Positions 28,345 through 36,012 of a stretch of 44,404 bases of DNA are shown in pieces. Origin of the DNA: Planctomycetia bacterium (GTDB lineage Bacteria; Planctomycetota; Planctomycetia; Pirellulales; JALHLM01). Location of the stretch: contig JAWXBP010000151.1 in the NCBI GenBank assembly GCA_034440135.1, forward strand, positions 1 through 44,404, in the 5' to 3' direction. Within the stretch, counting starts at the first letter, position 1. Every line of letters begins with the position of its first letter. Below the pieces are notes generated by a model. That model did no database searches. It was not told the DNA's origin and was given only the letters and a program-made list of their open reading frames with translations. The position numbers and the translations under genes were made by a program.

Positions 28345-28807
28345 AGGCCAGATCGGTTTTATGGAGATCGAATCGAAATGGCTCGATCTTCTACGCTGAT
28401 CGCAACTCTGGAGCCAAACCACCAGGAACCATGGCGAATTGGACGCACCTACGCAATCCCCATGCGTCTGGTTGAGGATTTCGCACCATGCGGCGGCCAT
28501 GCCACCGCCGGTTCCCGACCTCAAGTGTGCCAGATGGGGACACATTTTGCGACGAGCAAGTGTGCGGAATTGTCACGCGGCGCCGCAAACGATTTTTCCC
28601 GTCGCGCCGGTCGTCGCATATTGCTCCGTTCCCAACTCGTTACCGCGCCTGCGGTTCCCACGATTCGCCTGAGCCTAACGAAGCGCGCGGTCACAATTTC
28701 GCTCGCTTGGCACTCGATCTGCGGTGGAGCACGCCCAACGCTGACGCGTTTTTCTCCTTCCACATCCGCACAGCATGGACGCCACGCGTAGACGGGCCCG
28801 CTCGCCA
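28345..28807. promoter_or_regulatory. Divergent control region of the DUF4405 gene and the cytochrome/cbb3 cluster
   Basis: A 463-bp gap without a credible gene; ORFs crossing it have no recognisable content. It contains the sigma-54 match at 28708-28722, a weaker GG-N10-GC at 28537-28550 (GGGGACACATTTTGC from 28536), and CAAGTGTGC twice (28522-28530 and 28557-28565), a spacing of 35 bp between starts that could place activator dimers on one DNA face. GCGGCGCCGC (28577-28586) is a perfect palindrome. The region is long enough to hold upstream activator sites for the adjacent NtrC-type regulator; this is inference. Confidence 0.45.
28708..28722 (+). promoter_or_regulatory. Candidate sigma-54 (-24/-12) promoter
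   Basis: TGGCACTCGATCTGC matches the consensus TGGCACG-N4-TTGC at nine of eleven fixed positions, with the invariant GG and GC ten bases apart. The predicted start of transcription is about 12 bp downstream (near 28734), which gives a leader of roughly 74 nt before the ATG of the cytochrome c lipoprotein at 28808. It points toward the cbb3 cluster. A sigma-54 activator gene lies 3 kb away. Confidence 0.5.
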
Positions 28808-29896
28808 ATGAACCGATATCTCCGTTGCGCCGCGTTCCTGATCGTCGGCGCGGTGGCTGGCTGCGAGCCGGCCCAAGTACCCGAATGGAGCGCGAGCGAG
28901 CAGCTGAAGTCTCTGGAAGACGCCGCGGCGCGCGACAAGATCGTCGCGCAACTAAGCCCCGCGTTCGTCACGCGGCTGGCGCCGACACGGCCCGGCGCCG
29001 ACGAGGAAGTCCGCGATCATTTGCAGTTCGGCGCTAAGCTTTACGCCAAGCGATGCACTCAGTGTCATGGCGTCAATGGCGATGGCGCCGGCGCCGCCGC
29101 GGAGTTTCTCAAGCCGCGTCCGCGCGACTACCGTCCCGGCATCTTCAAATTCACCAGCACTCCTTACGGAGAGCGTCCGCGCCGCGAAGACCTGCTTCGC
29201 ACGGTGCGCGAGGGAGTTGTCGGCACGTCGATGCCGTCGTTCGCCCTGCTGCCTCCGACGGAGCTCGCCGCAGTCGTGGACTACGTGATTCTCCTGGCCC
29301 AGCGCGGCGAGACGGAAGTGTTGGCGACGGCTTACGCCGAGGCCGAAGAAGAAATGGAATTCAACGACGTCCATCAAGAAGTTGTCGCGGCCTGGCACCG
29401 CAGCGCGGAGTCGGTGGTGCGTCCGCTCACCGTGATGCCGGCCATGACGCCGGAATCCGTCGAGCTCGGCCGCCAGGCGTTTCTCACCGAAGGCTGTTCG
29501 AAGTGTCACGGCAATGACGGCCGCGGCAAGACACAGGACAACGTCGGGACCGACGTCTGGGGCTTCCCCACGAACGCGGCCGACATTACCGCCGGCATGC
29601 TGCACGGCGGGCAGCGGCCGATCGACATTTATCGCCGCATTTCGTCCGGCATCAACGGCACGCCGATGCCCTCGTTTCGCGCCGTGTTCGATCCGGAAGG
29701 CAAAGACCCGGCGACCGCCAAGGATCCCGACACGATGTGGCGTCTGGTGCATTACGTTCTGCATGTCGCCAATCAGCGCCGCGCCAGTTTGCCGCCGGAA
29801 CCGAGCCTGCGAGCGCAAGGTCCGGCGGAGGAGACGGCGGCGAGCGCTGCGAGCGAAACTCCAAGTGACGGCGCGCCGGCGCCCGAGGGGGAATGA
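28808..29896 (+). CDS. Di-haem cytochrome c lipoprotein
   Basis: 362 residues. The start at 28808 puts a lipoprotein signal right at the N-terminus (MNRYLRCAAFLIVGAVAGCE, lipid-modified C19), so the protein is anchored in a membrane and faces the periplasm. Two class I cytochrome c domains follow: CTQCHGVNGDGAG (C83, H87) with distal Met in TSMPSFALLP, and CSKCHGNDGRGKT (C230, H234) with Met in GTPMPSF. The C-terminus is a Pro/Ala/Glu-rich tail. It is the first gene of the cluster with CcoN and CcoO and overlaps the next gene. Since no ordinary CcoP (membrane-anchored di-haem subunit) is present, it is a good candidate for that electron-donor role, with a lipid anchor replacing the membrane helix. 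Confidence 0.88.
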   Translation: MNRYLRCAAFLIVGAVAGCEPAQVPEWSASEQLKSLEDAAARDKIVAQLSPAFVTRLAPTRPGADEEVRDHLQFGAKLYAKRCTQCHGVNGDGAGAAAEFLKPRPRDYRPGIFKFTSTPYGERPRREDLLRTVREGVVGTSMPSFALLPPTELAAVVDYVILLAQRGETEVLATAYAEAEEEMEFNDVHQEVVAAWHRSAESVVRPLTVMPAMTPESVELGRQAFLTEGCSKCHGNDGRGKTQDNVGTDVWGFPTNAADITAGMLHGGQRPIDIYRRISSGINGTPMPSFRAVFDPEGKDPATAKDPDTMWRLVHYVLHVANQRRASLPPEPSLRAQGPAEETAASAASETPSDGAPAPEGE

Positions 29897-30501
29897 TGAA
29901 CGCCGATCAAAAATCCGAGGAACTGGAACGCCTGCGGGAGCGCGTGCGCGCACTGGAGGCCGAAGTCGAGCGCGAGTCCGAGCCGCCGTGGCAGCCGCCG
30001 AAGTTCTACACGGCGTATTACGCCACGACCGGCTTCCTGCTGGGCACGTTCGGCGCGGTGACCAGCCTGCTGTTCAACGTCGTCGGCGCGTCGCTGGTCG
30101 GCAAGCATCCGCTGGAGTTGATCCGCGTTTATCTCACCTTTCCGATGGGAGAAAAGGCGCGAGGCATTGATTCCGGCATGACGCTCGCCATCGGTTGCTG
30201 CCTCTACATCGGCGCCGGCATGTTTCTGGGCATGTTATTCCAGTTGGCCATCGCCCGGTTCGCCCCGAGGGCCTCGCTAGCCGGCCGGCTGGCGCTTTCC
30301 AGCGGCCTGGCCATCGGCGTCTGGATCGTGAACTACTATCTCATCCTGTCCTGGCTGCAACCGCTGTTGTTCGGCGGCAACTGGATCGTCGAAGAAATCC
30401 CCGCGTGGGTCGCAGCGCTGACCCATCTCGTATTCGGCTGGACGATGGCGGTGGTGTACCCGTTGGGTGAATTTCATCCCTACCGCGTGGAATCGGAGTG
30501 A
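29893..30501 (+). CDS. Multi-span membrane protein of the cbb3 cluster
   Basis: 202 residues. The ATG at 29893 overlaps the cytochrome stop (ATGATGA-type junction), so the genes are coupled; the second ATG (29896) is also possible. The N-terminus is a short charged coiled-coil-like helix (SEELERLRERVRALEAEVERE), followed by PPKFYTAYYATTGFLLGTFGAVTSLLF and about four hydrophobic spans in total, one Gly-rich (TLAIGCCLYIGAGMFLGMLFQLAI) and one with NYYLILSWLQPLLFGG. Conserved PLGEFHPY at the end. No known catalytic or haem-binding motif can be identified. Position between the cytochrome and CcoN genes, and tight spacing on both sides, suggest an assembly or accessory subunit of the oxidase. I do not recognise the family. 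Confidence 0.75.
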   Translation: MMNADQKSEELERLRERVRALEAEVERESEPPWQPPKFYTAYYATTGFLLGTFGAVTSLLFNVVGASLVGKHPLELIRVYLTFPMGEKARGIDSGMTLAIGCCLYIGAGMFLGMLFQLAIARFAPRASLAGRLALSSGLAIGVWIVNYYLILSWLQPLLFGGNWIVEEIPAWVAALTHLVFGWTMAVVYPLGEFHPYRVESE

Positions 30502-30503
30502 AT

Positions 30504-31889
30504 ATGACCGACGTGGCAGTGAGCGAAAACATCCAGCACGTCGACGATCTGGTCGATCGTAAGCTGGTCCTCTGGTACTACCTGGCGGCCGTGACGTTTT
30601 TCGCCATTTCACTCCTGGGCGGATTGCTCATGGCGCTCCAGTTGGTGCGCTGGAATCCGATCCAGGGGATCGAACTGATGTCGCCAGGGCGCTGGCGAAT
30701 GGTCCATACGAACGCCATTGCGTACGGGTGGCTGGCGAACGCCTTTCTGGGTTCGCTGCACTGGGCGATTCCACGGCTTACCTTGCGTCCCGTCGCGAAT
30801 CGGGCCCTCAGTTGGTTTATTTTTGCCGCCTGGCAATTCGTGGTCCTGGCCACGGCCGTCGGCATCTTGCTCGGCGAAGCGCAAGGCATCGAATGGGGCG
30901 AAACCCCCGTCTGGATCGATCCTTTGGCGCTCGCCGGACTCGCCCTCGTGGCCGTCAATTTCATGGCGCCGATCGTGCGAGCCAAGGGACCGCTCTACGT
31001 CTCGCTCTGGTACTTCATGGCGGCGTTCGTCTGGACCTTCCTGACCTACGCCATGGGCAACTTTCTGCCTCAGTATTGGATCAGCGGCTCGAGCGGCGGC
31101 GCGATCGCGGGTTTGTTCATCCACGATCTGGTCGGGCTGTTCGTCACGCCGCTTGGTTGGGGACTGATGTACTACTTCGTGCCAATCCTGCTCAAGAAGC
31201 CGATCTGGAGCCATGGACTGTCACTTGTCGGTTTCTGGGGATTGGCCTTCTTTTACCCGCTGAACGGCATCCACCACTTCCTGTACACGCCGATCCCGAT
31301 GTTCCTTCAGTACGGCGCCGTGATCGCCACGGTCGCCGTCGAATTGGTCGTCACGACGGTCGTGATCAACTTCTTCGGCACGCTCCGGGGTTCCGGCCGG
31401 GCTGTCGTGACGAACTTGCCGATCCGCTGGTTCTATACCGGAATGGTGTTTTATTTCATCACCTGCCTGCAGTGCGCCATGCAGGTGACGCTCACCTTCC
31501 AGGCGCTCATTCACTTCACGGACTGGGTCGTCGGACACGCGCACCTGGTGATGTTCGGCGTGTTCAGCTTCTGGCTGATCGGCATCATGGTCCACCTGAT
31601 CCCGCGGCTGTGCGGCAACGAGTGGTACAGTCGCGAACTTCTCGAATGGCACTTCTGGCTCTCCGCCGGCGGCTTGTTCGTGATGTTCGTCGACCTGGGA
31701 CTGGCCGGCATGTTTCAGGGCTACTTCTGGGCCTCGCTGTTGCCGTGGGACGTGTCCGTGGACGGCTCGTATCCGTTCTGGATCGTGCGCCTGTTCGCCG
31801 GCCTGGCGATCATCGGCGGACAACTCTGTTTCTTCTACAACCTCTATCGCACGCTCACAGCGCCGCGAGGAGCGACCGCGCATGTTTGA
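30504..31889 (+). CDS. ccoN: cbb3-type cytochrome c oxidase subunit I
   Basis: Catalytic haem-copper subunit that reduces oxygen to water with high affinity. 461 residues from ATG 30504 (GGAG 8 bases upstream), about 12 membrane spans. Key residues are spaced as in known CcoN: low-spin haem b ligand H68 in MVHTNAIAYGW, CuB ligands H207 (LFIHDLVGLFVTPLGWG) and H257/H258 (FFYPLNGIHHFLYTP), the cross-linked Tyr of the cbb3 class at Y251, and haem ligands H345/H347 in DWVVGHAHLVMFG. The Tyr six residues before HH separates it from nitric oxide reductase, which lacks it. It starts two bases after the preceding gene and overlaps ccoO by 8 bp. The sequence departs from proteobacterial CcoN in several loops, as expected for this phylum. 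Confidence 0.93.
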   Translation: MTDVAVSENIQHVDDLVDRKLVLWYYLAAVTFFAISLLGGLLMALQLVRWNPIQGIELMSPGRWRMVHTNAIAYGWLANAFLGSLHWAIPRLTLRPVANRALSWFIFAAWQFVVLATAVGILLGEAQGIEWGETPVWIDPLALAGLALVAVNFMAPIVRAKGPLYVSLWYFMAAFVWTFLTYAMGNFLPQYWISGSSGGAIAGLFIHDLVGLFVTPLGWGLMYYFVPILLKKPIWSHGLSLVGFWGLAFFYPLNGIHHFLYTPIPMFLQYGAVIATVAVELVVTTVVINFFGTLRGSGRAVVTNLPIRWFYTGMVFYFITCLQCAMQVTLTFQALIHFTDWVVGHAHLVMFGVFSFWLIGIMVHLIPRLCGNEWYSRELLEWHFWLSAGGLFVMFVDLGLAGMFQGYFWASLLPWDVSVDGSYPFWIVRLFAGLAIIGGQLCFFYNLYRTLTAPRGATAHV

Positions 31890-32574
31890 AAGTAAATCAG
31901 GCGTCTTGTTGATCGGCGGCATCGGCTTCTTCCTGTTGGCCTTCGTGTCCAACGCGATGGTGCCGATCCGCATGTACCAAAACCTGCCGGAGCAAACCGC
32001 GCAGCAATTGGTCAACGAGAACCTCGCCTACCAGTTCGAGGATCTGCACAAGCGCTACCCCGAATCGTTCGAGGCGGCATATGGTCAGCCGCCAGCCGAC
32101 GCGCCTCAGCAGGCGACTTGGTATCGCGAGCAAGCGGCCGGCGCACTGCTCGTGGGGCGCAAGGCCTACGTCGCCGAAGGCTGTTGGCATTGCCACAGCC
32201 AGTTCATCCGCCCAGTCTCGCGCGAGGAAGACCGCTGGGGCGCGGTCTCCAAGTCGTGGGAATATCAAAACGAACTCCAGCGCCCGGTGATGTTCGGCAC
32301 GCGGCGAGTTGGGCCGGACCTGACGCGAGAAGGAGGACGCCGCGCCAACGATTGGCATGCCGCGCACTTTTTTAAGCCTACGCTGGTGAGCGCCGATTCG
32401 CCGATGCCGGAGTACCCTTGGTTCTTTGACGGCAATCCCAACCAGCCGAACGCGCGTGGGCTCGGCCTCATTACTTACATCCAATGGCTCGGTTCCTGGC
32501 ACGAGACCTACCCGTATTACGAGCGCTACGAACCGCTCGCGGCCGTCAACAGTGGAGGGGAAGATGAAGAGTAA
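31882..32574 (+). CDS. ccoO: cbb3-type cytochrome c oxidase mono-haem subunit II
   Basis: Membrane-anchored cytochrome c that passes electrons to CcoN. 230 residues: an N-terminal span (GVLLIGGIGFFLLAFVSNAMVP), then a periplasmic domain with the haem-binding AEGCWHCHSQFIRP (C101, C104, H105), the family motifs RRVGPDLTREGGRRANDWHAAHF and the Met-containing SPMPEYPWFF. The 5' end overlaps ccoN by 8 bp and the 3' end overlaps the next small gene by 11 bp, so all are co-translated. Length and motifs are those of CcoO; the region between the span and the haem motif (residues 30-95) is longer and more acidic than in proteobacteria. Confidence 0.93.
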   Translation: MFESKSGVLLIGGIGFFLLAFVSNAMVPIRMYQNLPEQTAQQLVNENLAYQFEDLHKRYPESFEAAYGQPPADAPQQATWYREQAAGALLVGRKAYVAEGCWHCHSQFIRPVSREEDRWGAVSKSWEYQNELQRPVMFGTRRVGPDLTREGGRRANDWHAAHFFKPTLVSADSPMPEYPWFFDGNPNQPNARGLGLITYIQWLGSWHETYPYYERYEPLAAVNSGGEDEE

Positions 32575-32890
32575 TCCCGAAACCGCGCCAGCCGATCTTC
32601 GCGCCGCGCGCCTGCGACGCCTGGTGACCGGCGCACTGGCCGTGGCGATCCTGATTCCCAGCTTGTGGGGCTTCGGCACCAAGTTCGTCGAGTTCGTGGC
32701 GCTATATCGCGGCGACGCCGACGGCGCATTCGCGGTCTCGCCAATCTTGAACTACCTGTTGGCCAGCCTCGGCTTCTTGTGCCTATTCGGTTGGGCCACG
32801 CTGCACGGCATGTTCCGCGACATCGAAAGCCCCAAGTACGCCATGCTGGAAAACGAGCGCCGGTTGGACGCCGGGCATACGTCGGGCTAG
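32564..32890 (+). CDS. Small two-span membrane protein of the cbb3 cluster
   Basis: 108 residues starting at ATG 32564, with GGAGGGG six bases before it inside ccoO. A short hydrophilic N-terminus, a span (VTGALAVAILIPSLWGFGTKF), a loop (ALYRGDADGAFAVSP), a second span (NYLLASLGFLCLFGWATLHGM) and a charged tail (FRDIESPKYAMLENERRLDAG). No cysteines in a haem motif. It occupies the place that CcoQ/CcoP take in other bacteria, and could be an assembly or stabilising subunit. I do not recognise a named family. Confidence 0.75.
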   Translation: MKSNPETAPADLRAARLRRLVTGALAVAILIPSLWGFGTKFVEFVALYRGDADGAFAVSPILNYLLASLGFLCLFGWATLHGMFRDIESPKYAMLENERRLDAGHTSG

Positions 32891-32941
32891 CGTACTGCGT
32901 TCTTAGTACAGCACTATTTGCCCACCCGAAAGCAACCCGCC

Positions 32942-33118
32942 ATGGCAGAAGTCGAAGATCCCGGCGCTCGCGAAGAACACCAACACCACCGTTACATGGG
33001 CAGCCGGATTCCCTGGTACGTGCGGATGATCTGGATTTTGTTCTGGATCTTTGTGGTGTACTACACGATCCAATACCTGTTCCCAGACCTTCGCGCCAGC
33101 CTGTTGGCCCCGACATGA
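32942..33118 (+). CDS. Very small single-span membrane protein of the cbb3 cluster
   Basis: 58 residues from ATG 32942. A His/Glu-rich N-terminus (EEHQHHRYMG) precedes SRIPWYVRMIWILFWIFVVYYTIQYLFPDLR, a single span. This resembles the N-terminal membrane anchor of CcoP (IP-WW-...-Y) without its cytochrome domains, so it may represent a split-off CcoP anchor or a CcoQ-like subunit. Its stop overlaps the ATG of the copper ATPase gene (ATGA). Because it is so short, function is inferred only from position. Confidence 0.68.
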   Translation: MAEVEDPGAREEHQHHRYMGSRIPWYVRMIWILFWIFVVYYTIQYLFPDLRASLLAPT

Positions 33119-35298
33119 CGAGCGCGCCGTCTGAGACTTCCGCGTGCGCCTATTGCGGTCTGCCGCTTCGCGGGACCGTGGCGGCGGCGGCCGGCGCGGA
33201 GCCGGACTACTGCTGTTTCGGTTGCCGTCTCGCGGCGGCTGTCAACGATGAACGCGGCGATCACGGCGCCGTGCGCGGCACGCTCACGCGGCTGGGACTC
33301 GGCGTGTTCTTCACGCTCAACGAGAGCGTGTTCAGCATGGCTCTGTGGACCAGCGACGTCTACTCGCACGATGCCAGCGGCGGCCCAATGGCCAGCACGC
33401 TGGAAGATCTGTTTCGGTATCTGAGCTTGCTGTTCGCTTTACCGGTGCTGTGGCTGCTCGGCGGTCCTTTGGCCGCCAACGCCTGGCGTGATTTCCGCCG
33501 CGGCCGCTTTTCCGCGGACCTGTTGCTCGTGGCCGGCGTGTTTGCTTCGTTCGCGTACTCGATGGTCAACGTGTTCCGCGACGCAGGTCAGATCTATTTC
33601 GAAGTCGGCTGCGTCGTGCTCACGATGGTCACGCTCGGCCGCTGGCTCGAAGCCACCGGCAAACTCAAGACGACCGAATCGCTGAGCGCCTTGGAAAAAC
33701 TGCTGCCAGAGTTTGCCCAAGTCCGGCGCGACGAAGGCTGGGTGAAGACCCCGCTCGCGGAGGTCCTGGTTCACGACGTCGTGCGCGTGTTGCCCGGGGA
33801 GCGCCTTCCCACCGACGGAGTACTGTTAAGCGCCGTCGTGACCGTCGATGAACAACTGCTCACCGGAGAAAGTCGCCCGGCGGTGAAGGAACCCGGCGAT
33901 ACTCTCCTGGGAGGCGCGCTCAATCTCGACGGTGATTTACGGATGAAAGTCACGGCGCCGGCAACGGCAGGGACGCTCGCCCGGTTGATCGACGCGGTGC
34001 GTAGCGCGCGGCTTCGCAAGGGACGCTACGAACGCCTGGCCGATCGCGTCGCGGCCATGTTTACGCCGGTGGTGAGCGTCATCGCCGTCGCGACGCTCGT
34101 CGCGCATGCCGCGTGGTCTGGGTGGGAAGCCGGCTTGATGGCGTCGCTGGCGGTCGTCTTAATTGCCTGCCCGTGTGCGCTCGGCATTGCCACGCCGATG
34201 GCCGTCTGGGCGGCGCTGGACGCGGCCGCTCAGCGACAAGTGTTGTTCCGCCATGGCGAAGCGCTGGAGCGACTGGCCGAGGTCCGCGCGATCCGCTTCG
34301 ACAAAACCGGCACGCTGACTACCGGCGTCGCCGAAGTCTCCGACGCCGTATTTGGCGACAGCGTCGACGCCGACGAAGCGCGCGCCGTGACGGCAGTCCT
34401 GGCACGGAGTTCGCAGCATGTGTTTTCGAGCGCTCTCACTTGCTACTTCGATGCTGCACCGGACGAATCCCTGATCGGCGACGTGCGCACCGTGCCCGGC
34501 CGTGGATTGCTGGCTACGCGCGCCGCCGATGGCAGGGAAGTGATTCTCGGAAACCTGGCCTTGATGCGCGAACACGCCTTGTCGCTCGACGAAGCGGTCG
34601 CCCGCCGTGTTAATCGCGCTTTGAAACGAGGCGAGTCCTTCACGCTCCTAGGTTGGGCGGGACAGGTACATGGCGTGTTTGTTTTTCGCGAGCAACTCCG
34701 CGAAAGCGCCGCCGCGGCGCTGAACGAATGCGCGGAGCTCGGGTTGGATCTTGCCGTCCTGACCGGCGATCACGCGGCCCGCGGCAAATCCTTGGCCGGC
34801 GCCCTGAGGATTCGTGTCATCCCGGAGTTGCTTCCAGACCAAAAGTTGGTGGCGATCGCCGCTGCGCAGCGGGAATACGGCGCTGTGGCGATGGTCGGCG
34901 ACGGCGTCAATGACGCTCCGGCCTTGGCCGCCAGCGACGTTGGCATCGCCATGGGCCAAGGCGCTGATCTTACCCGCGCCGCGGCCGCGATCTGCCTGAC
35001 GAGCAACGACTTGTCCCGCCTGCCTTGGGCGATTGCGCTGGCGCGCAAGAGCGTCCGTATCATGCGGCAGAACCTCTTCTGGGCGTTCGCTTACAACGTG
35101 CTCGGCATCCTCCTGGCCGCGGCAGGCTGGTTGAATCCGATGTGGGCAGCCGGCGCGATGGTCGTCAGCAGCCTCGTCGTCGTGGTGAATTCGCTGCGGT
35201 TGCGCGACGATCCAGCGACTGGCGCGTCGACGCAGGTCGCCTGGCCGGACGCGCCGCTGTCGGCGCACGCGCACCAAGCTGAGGAGTTGCACGCATGA
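33115..35298 (+). CDS. ccoI: Copper-transporting P-type ATPase of the cbb3 cluster (CcoI/FixI type)
   Basis: P1B-ATPase that exports Cu+ for assembly of the CuB centre of cbb3 oxidase. The start at 33115 overlaps the preceding stop (ATGA), giving 727 residues. The N-terminus is the cysteine-rich metal-binding segment found in CcoI rather than a ferredoxin-like HMA domain alone: ACAYCGLPL (C11, C14) and DYCCFGCRLA (C33, C34, C37). Then TGES (250-253), the transport motif ACPCALGIATP (CPC at 352-354), phosphorylated D396 in DKTGTLTTG, and GDGVNDAPALAASDVGIAMGQ. Eight membrane spans fit. It follows the oxidase genes directly and precedes the SafE-like gene, the order known from ccoNOQP-ccoGHIS clusters, although ccoG and ccoS are not present. 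Confidence 0.92.
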   Translation: MTSAPSETSACAYCGLPLRGTVAAAAGAEPDYCCFGCRLAAAVNDERGDHGAVRGTLTRLGLGVFFTLNESVFSMALWTSDVYSHDASGGPMASTLEDLFRYLSLLFALPVLWLLGGPLAANAWRDFRRGRFSADLLLVAGVFASFAYSMVNVFRDAGQIYFEVGCVVLTMVTLGRWLEATGKLKTTESLSALEKLLPEFAQVRRDEGWVKTPLAEVLVHDVVRVLPGERLPTDGVLLSAVVTVDEQLLTGESRPAVKEPGDTLLGGALNLDGDLRMKVTAPATAGTLARLIDAVRSARLRKGRYERLADRVAAMFTPVVSVIAVATLVAHAAWSGWEAGLMASLAVVLIACPCALGIATPMAVWAALDAAAQRQVLFRHGEALERLAEVRAIRFDKTGTLTTGVAEVSDAVFGDSVDADEARAVTAVLARSSQHVFSSALTCYFDAAPDESLIGDVRTVPGRGLLATRAADGREVILGNLALMREHALSLDEAVARRVNRALKRGESFTLLGWAGQVHGVFVFREQLRESAAAALNECAELGLDLAVLTGDHAARGKSLAGALRIRVIPELLPDQKLVAIAAAQREYGAVAMVGDGVNDAPALAASDVGIAMGQGADLTRAAAAICLTSNDLSRLPWAIALARKSVRIMRQNLFWAFAYNVLGILLAAAGWLNPMWAAGAMVVSSLVVVVNSLRLRDDPATGASTQVAWPDAPLSAHAHQAEELHA

Positions 35299-35996
35299 TC
35301 GAATGGCCGCTGATCTTGCTGGGCGGGTTGCTGGGCTCCGCGCATTGCATCGGCATGTGCGGCGGCTTTGCGATGGCAATCGGCGCCGGCGCCAACAGTT
35401 GGTCGCAAAACCTTGGCAGGCAACTCATTTACAGCCTAGGCCGTGTGACCACGTACGCCGCGGGGGGCGCCATCGCCGGCTTTGGCGGCATGCGACTTGC
35501 GCGGGCATGGGAAGGCTGGATCAACGTCCCCGCCGTGCTGGCGCTCGTGGCCGGAGTGCTGCTTATTACGCAAGGCGTATTGGCGACCGGCCTCTGGCGG
35601 CCGAGTAATCGCCACTTTCAACACCTCGCCTGTCTGTCGGGCTCGATGTTCCGCTCGTTTCTCTCCGCGCCAGGTTGGAGCGGCATCTTTGTCGCAGGTT
35701 TGTTCACCGGCTTCTTACCCTGCGGCCTGGTCTATGCTTACATCGCCCTGGCCACGAGCGCCGGCGATTTCCTGAAGGGCGCAGCGGTCATGGCCTGCTT
35801 CGGACTGGGCACTTGGCCGATGATGATTCTCACCGGCGCCGGCGCATCGCTCGTCAGCGTGCAAACGCGCCGCAAGCTGATGTTCGTCGCGGCCTGGTGC
35901 GTCGTCGCGACCGGCGCCATCACGATCGCGCGCGGATACGGCTACCTCGAATTACCGTCACGCCCGGCAGCGCAGACCTGCCCGTTTTGCCGCTAA
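35295..35996 (+). CDS. SafE/UreH-like transmembrane protein (cbb3 maturation cluster)
   Basis: 233 residues, about six spans, starting by ATGA overlap with the ATPase stop. Landmarks: LLGGLLGSAHCIGMCGGFAMAIG near the start (C/H/MC in the first span), SLGRVTTYAAGGAIAG, GLFTGFLPCGLVYAYIALATSAG and a terminal CPFCR. This is the family annotated as sulfite exporter TauE/SafE or UreH-domain proteins, which regularly follows CcoI in cbb3 clusters. The conserved His and Cys in spans suggest metal (copper) handling, but the transported species is not established. It converges with the CRTAC gene (17 bp apart), so the cluster ends here. Confidence 0.88.
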   Translation: MIEWPLILLGGLLGSAHCIGMCGGFAMAIGAGANSWSQNLGRQLIYSLGRVTTYAAGGAIAGFGGMRLARAWEGWINVPAVLALVAGVLLITQGVLATGLWRPSNRHFQHLACLSGSMFRSFLSAPGWSGIFVAGLFTGFLPCGLVYAYIALATSAGDFLKGAAVMACFGLGTWPMMILTGAGASLVSVQTRRKLMFVAAWCVVATGAITIARGYGYLELPSRPAAQTCPFCR

Positions 35997-36012
35997 TCCG
36001 TATACCGCCCTG

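Noticed and set aside
28488-28503. Minus-strand GG-N10-GC as a sigma-54 promoter for the DUF4405 gene
   Set aside because: TGGCAT...CCGC lacks the conserved TT before GC and such spacing is frequent in GC-rich DNA.
30504-31889. Assignment of the haem-copper subunit as nitric oxide reductase (NorB)
   Set aside because: The Tyr six residues before the HH pair and the adjacent CcoO and CcoI genes identify a cbb3 oxidase.
30728-31912. 394-codon open frame overlapping ccoN
   Set aside because: Alternative frame of ccoN; the translation is Arg-rich without membrane spans, whereas ccoN has all ligand residues.
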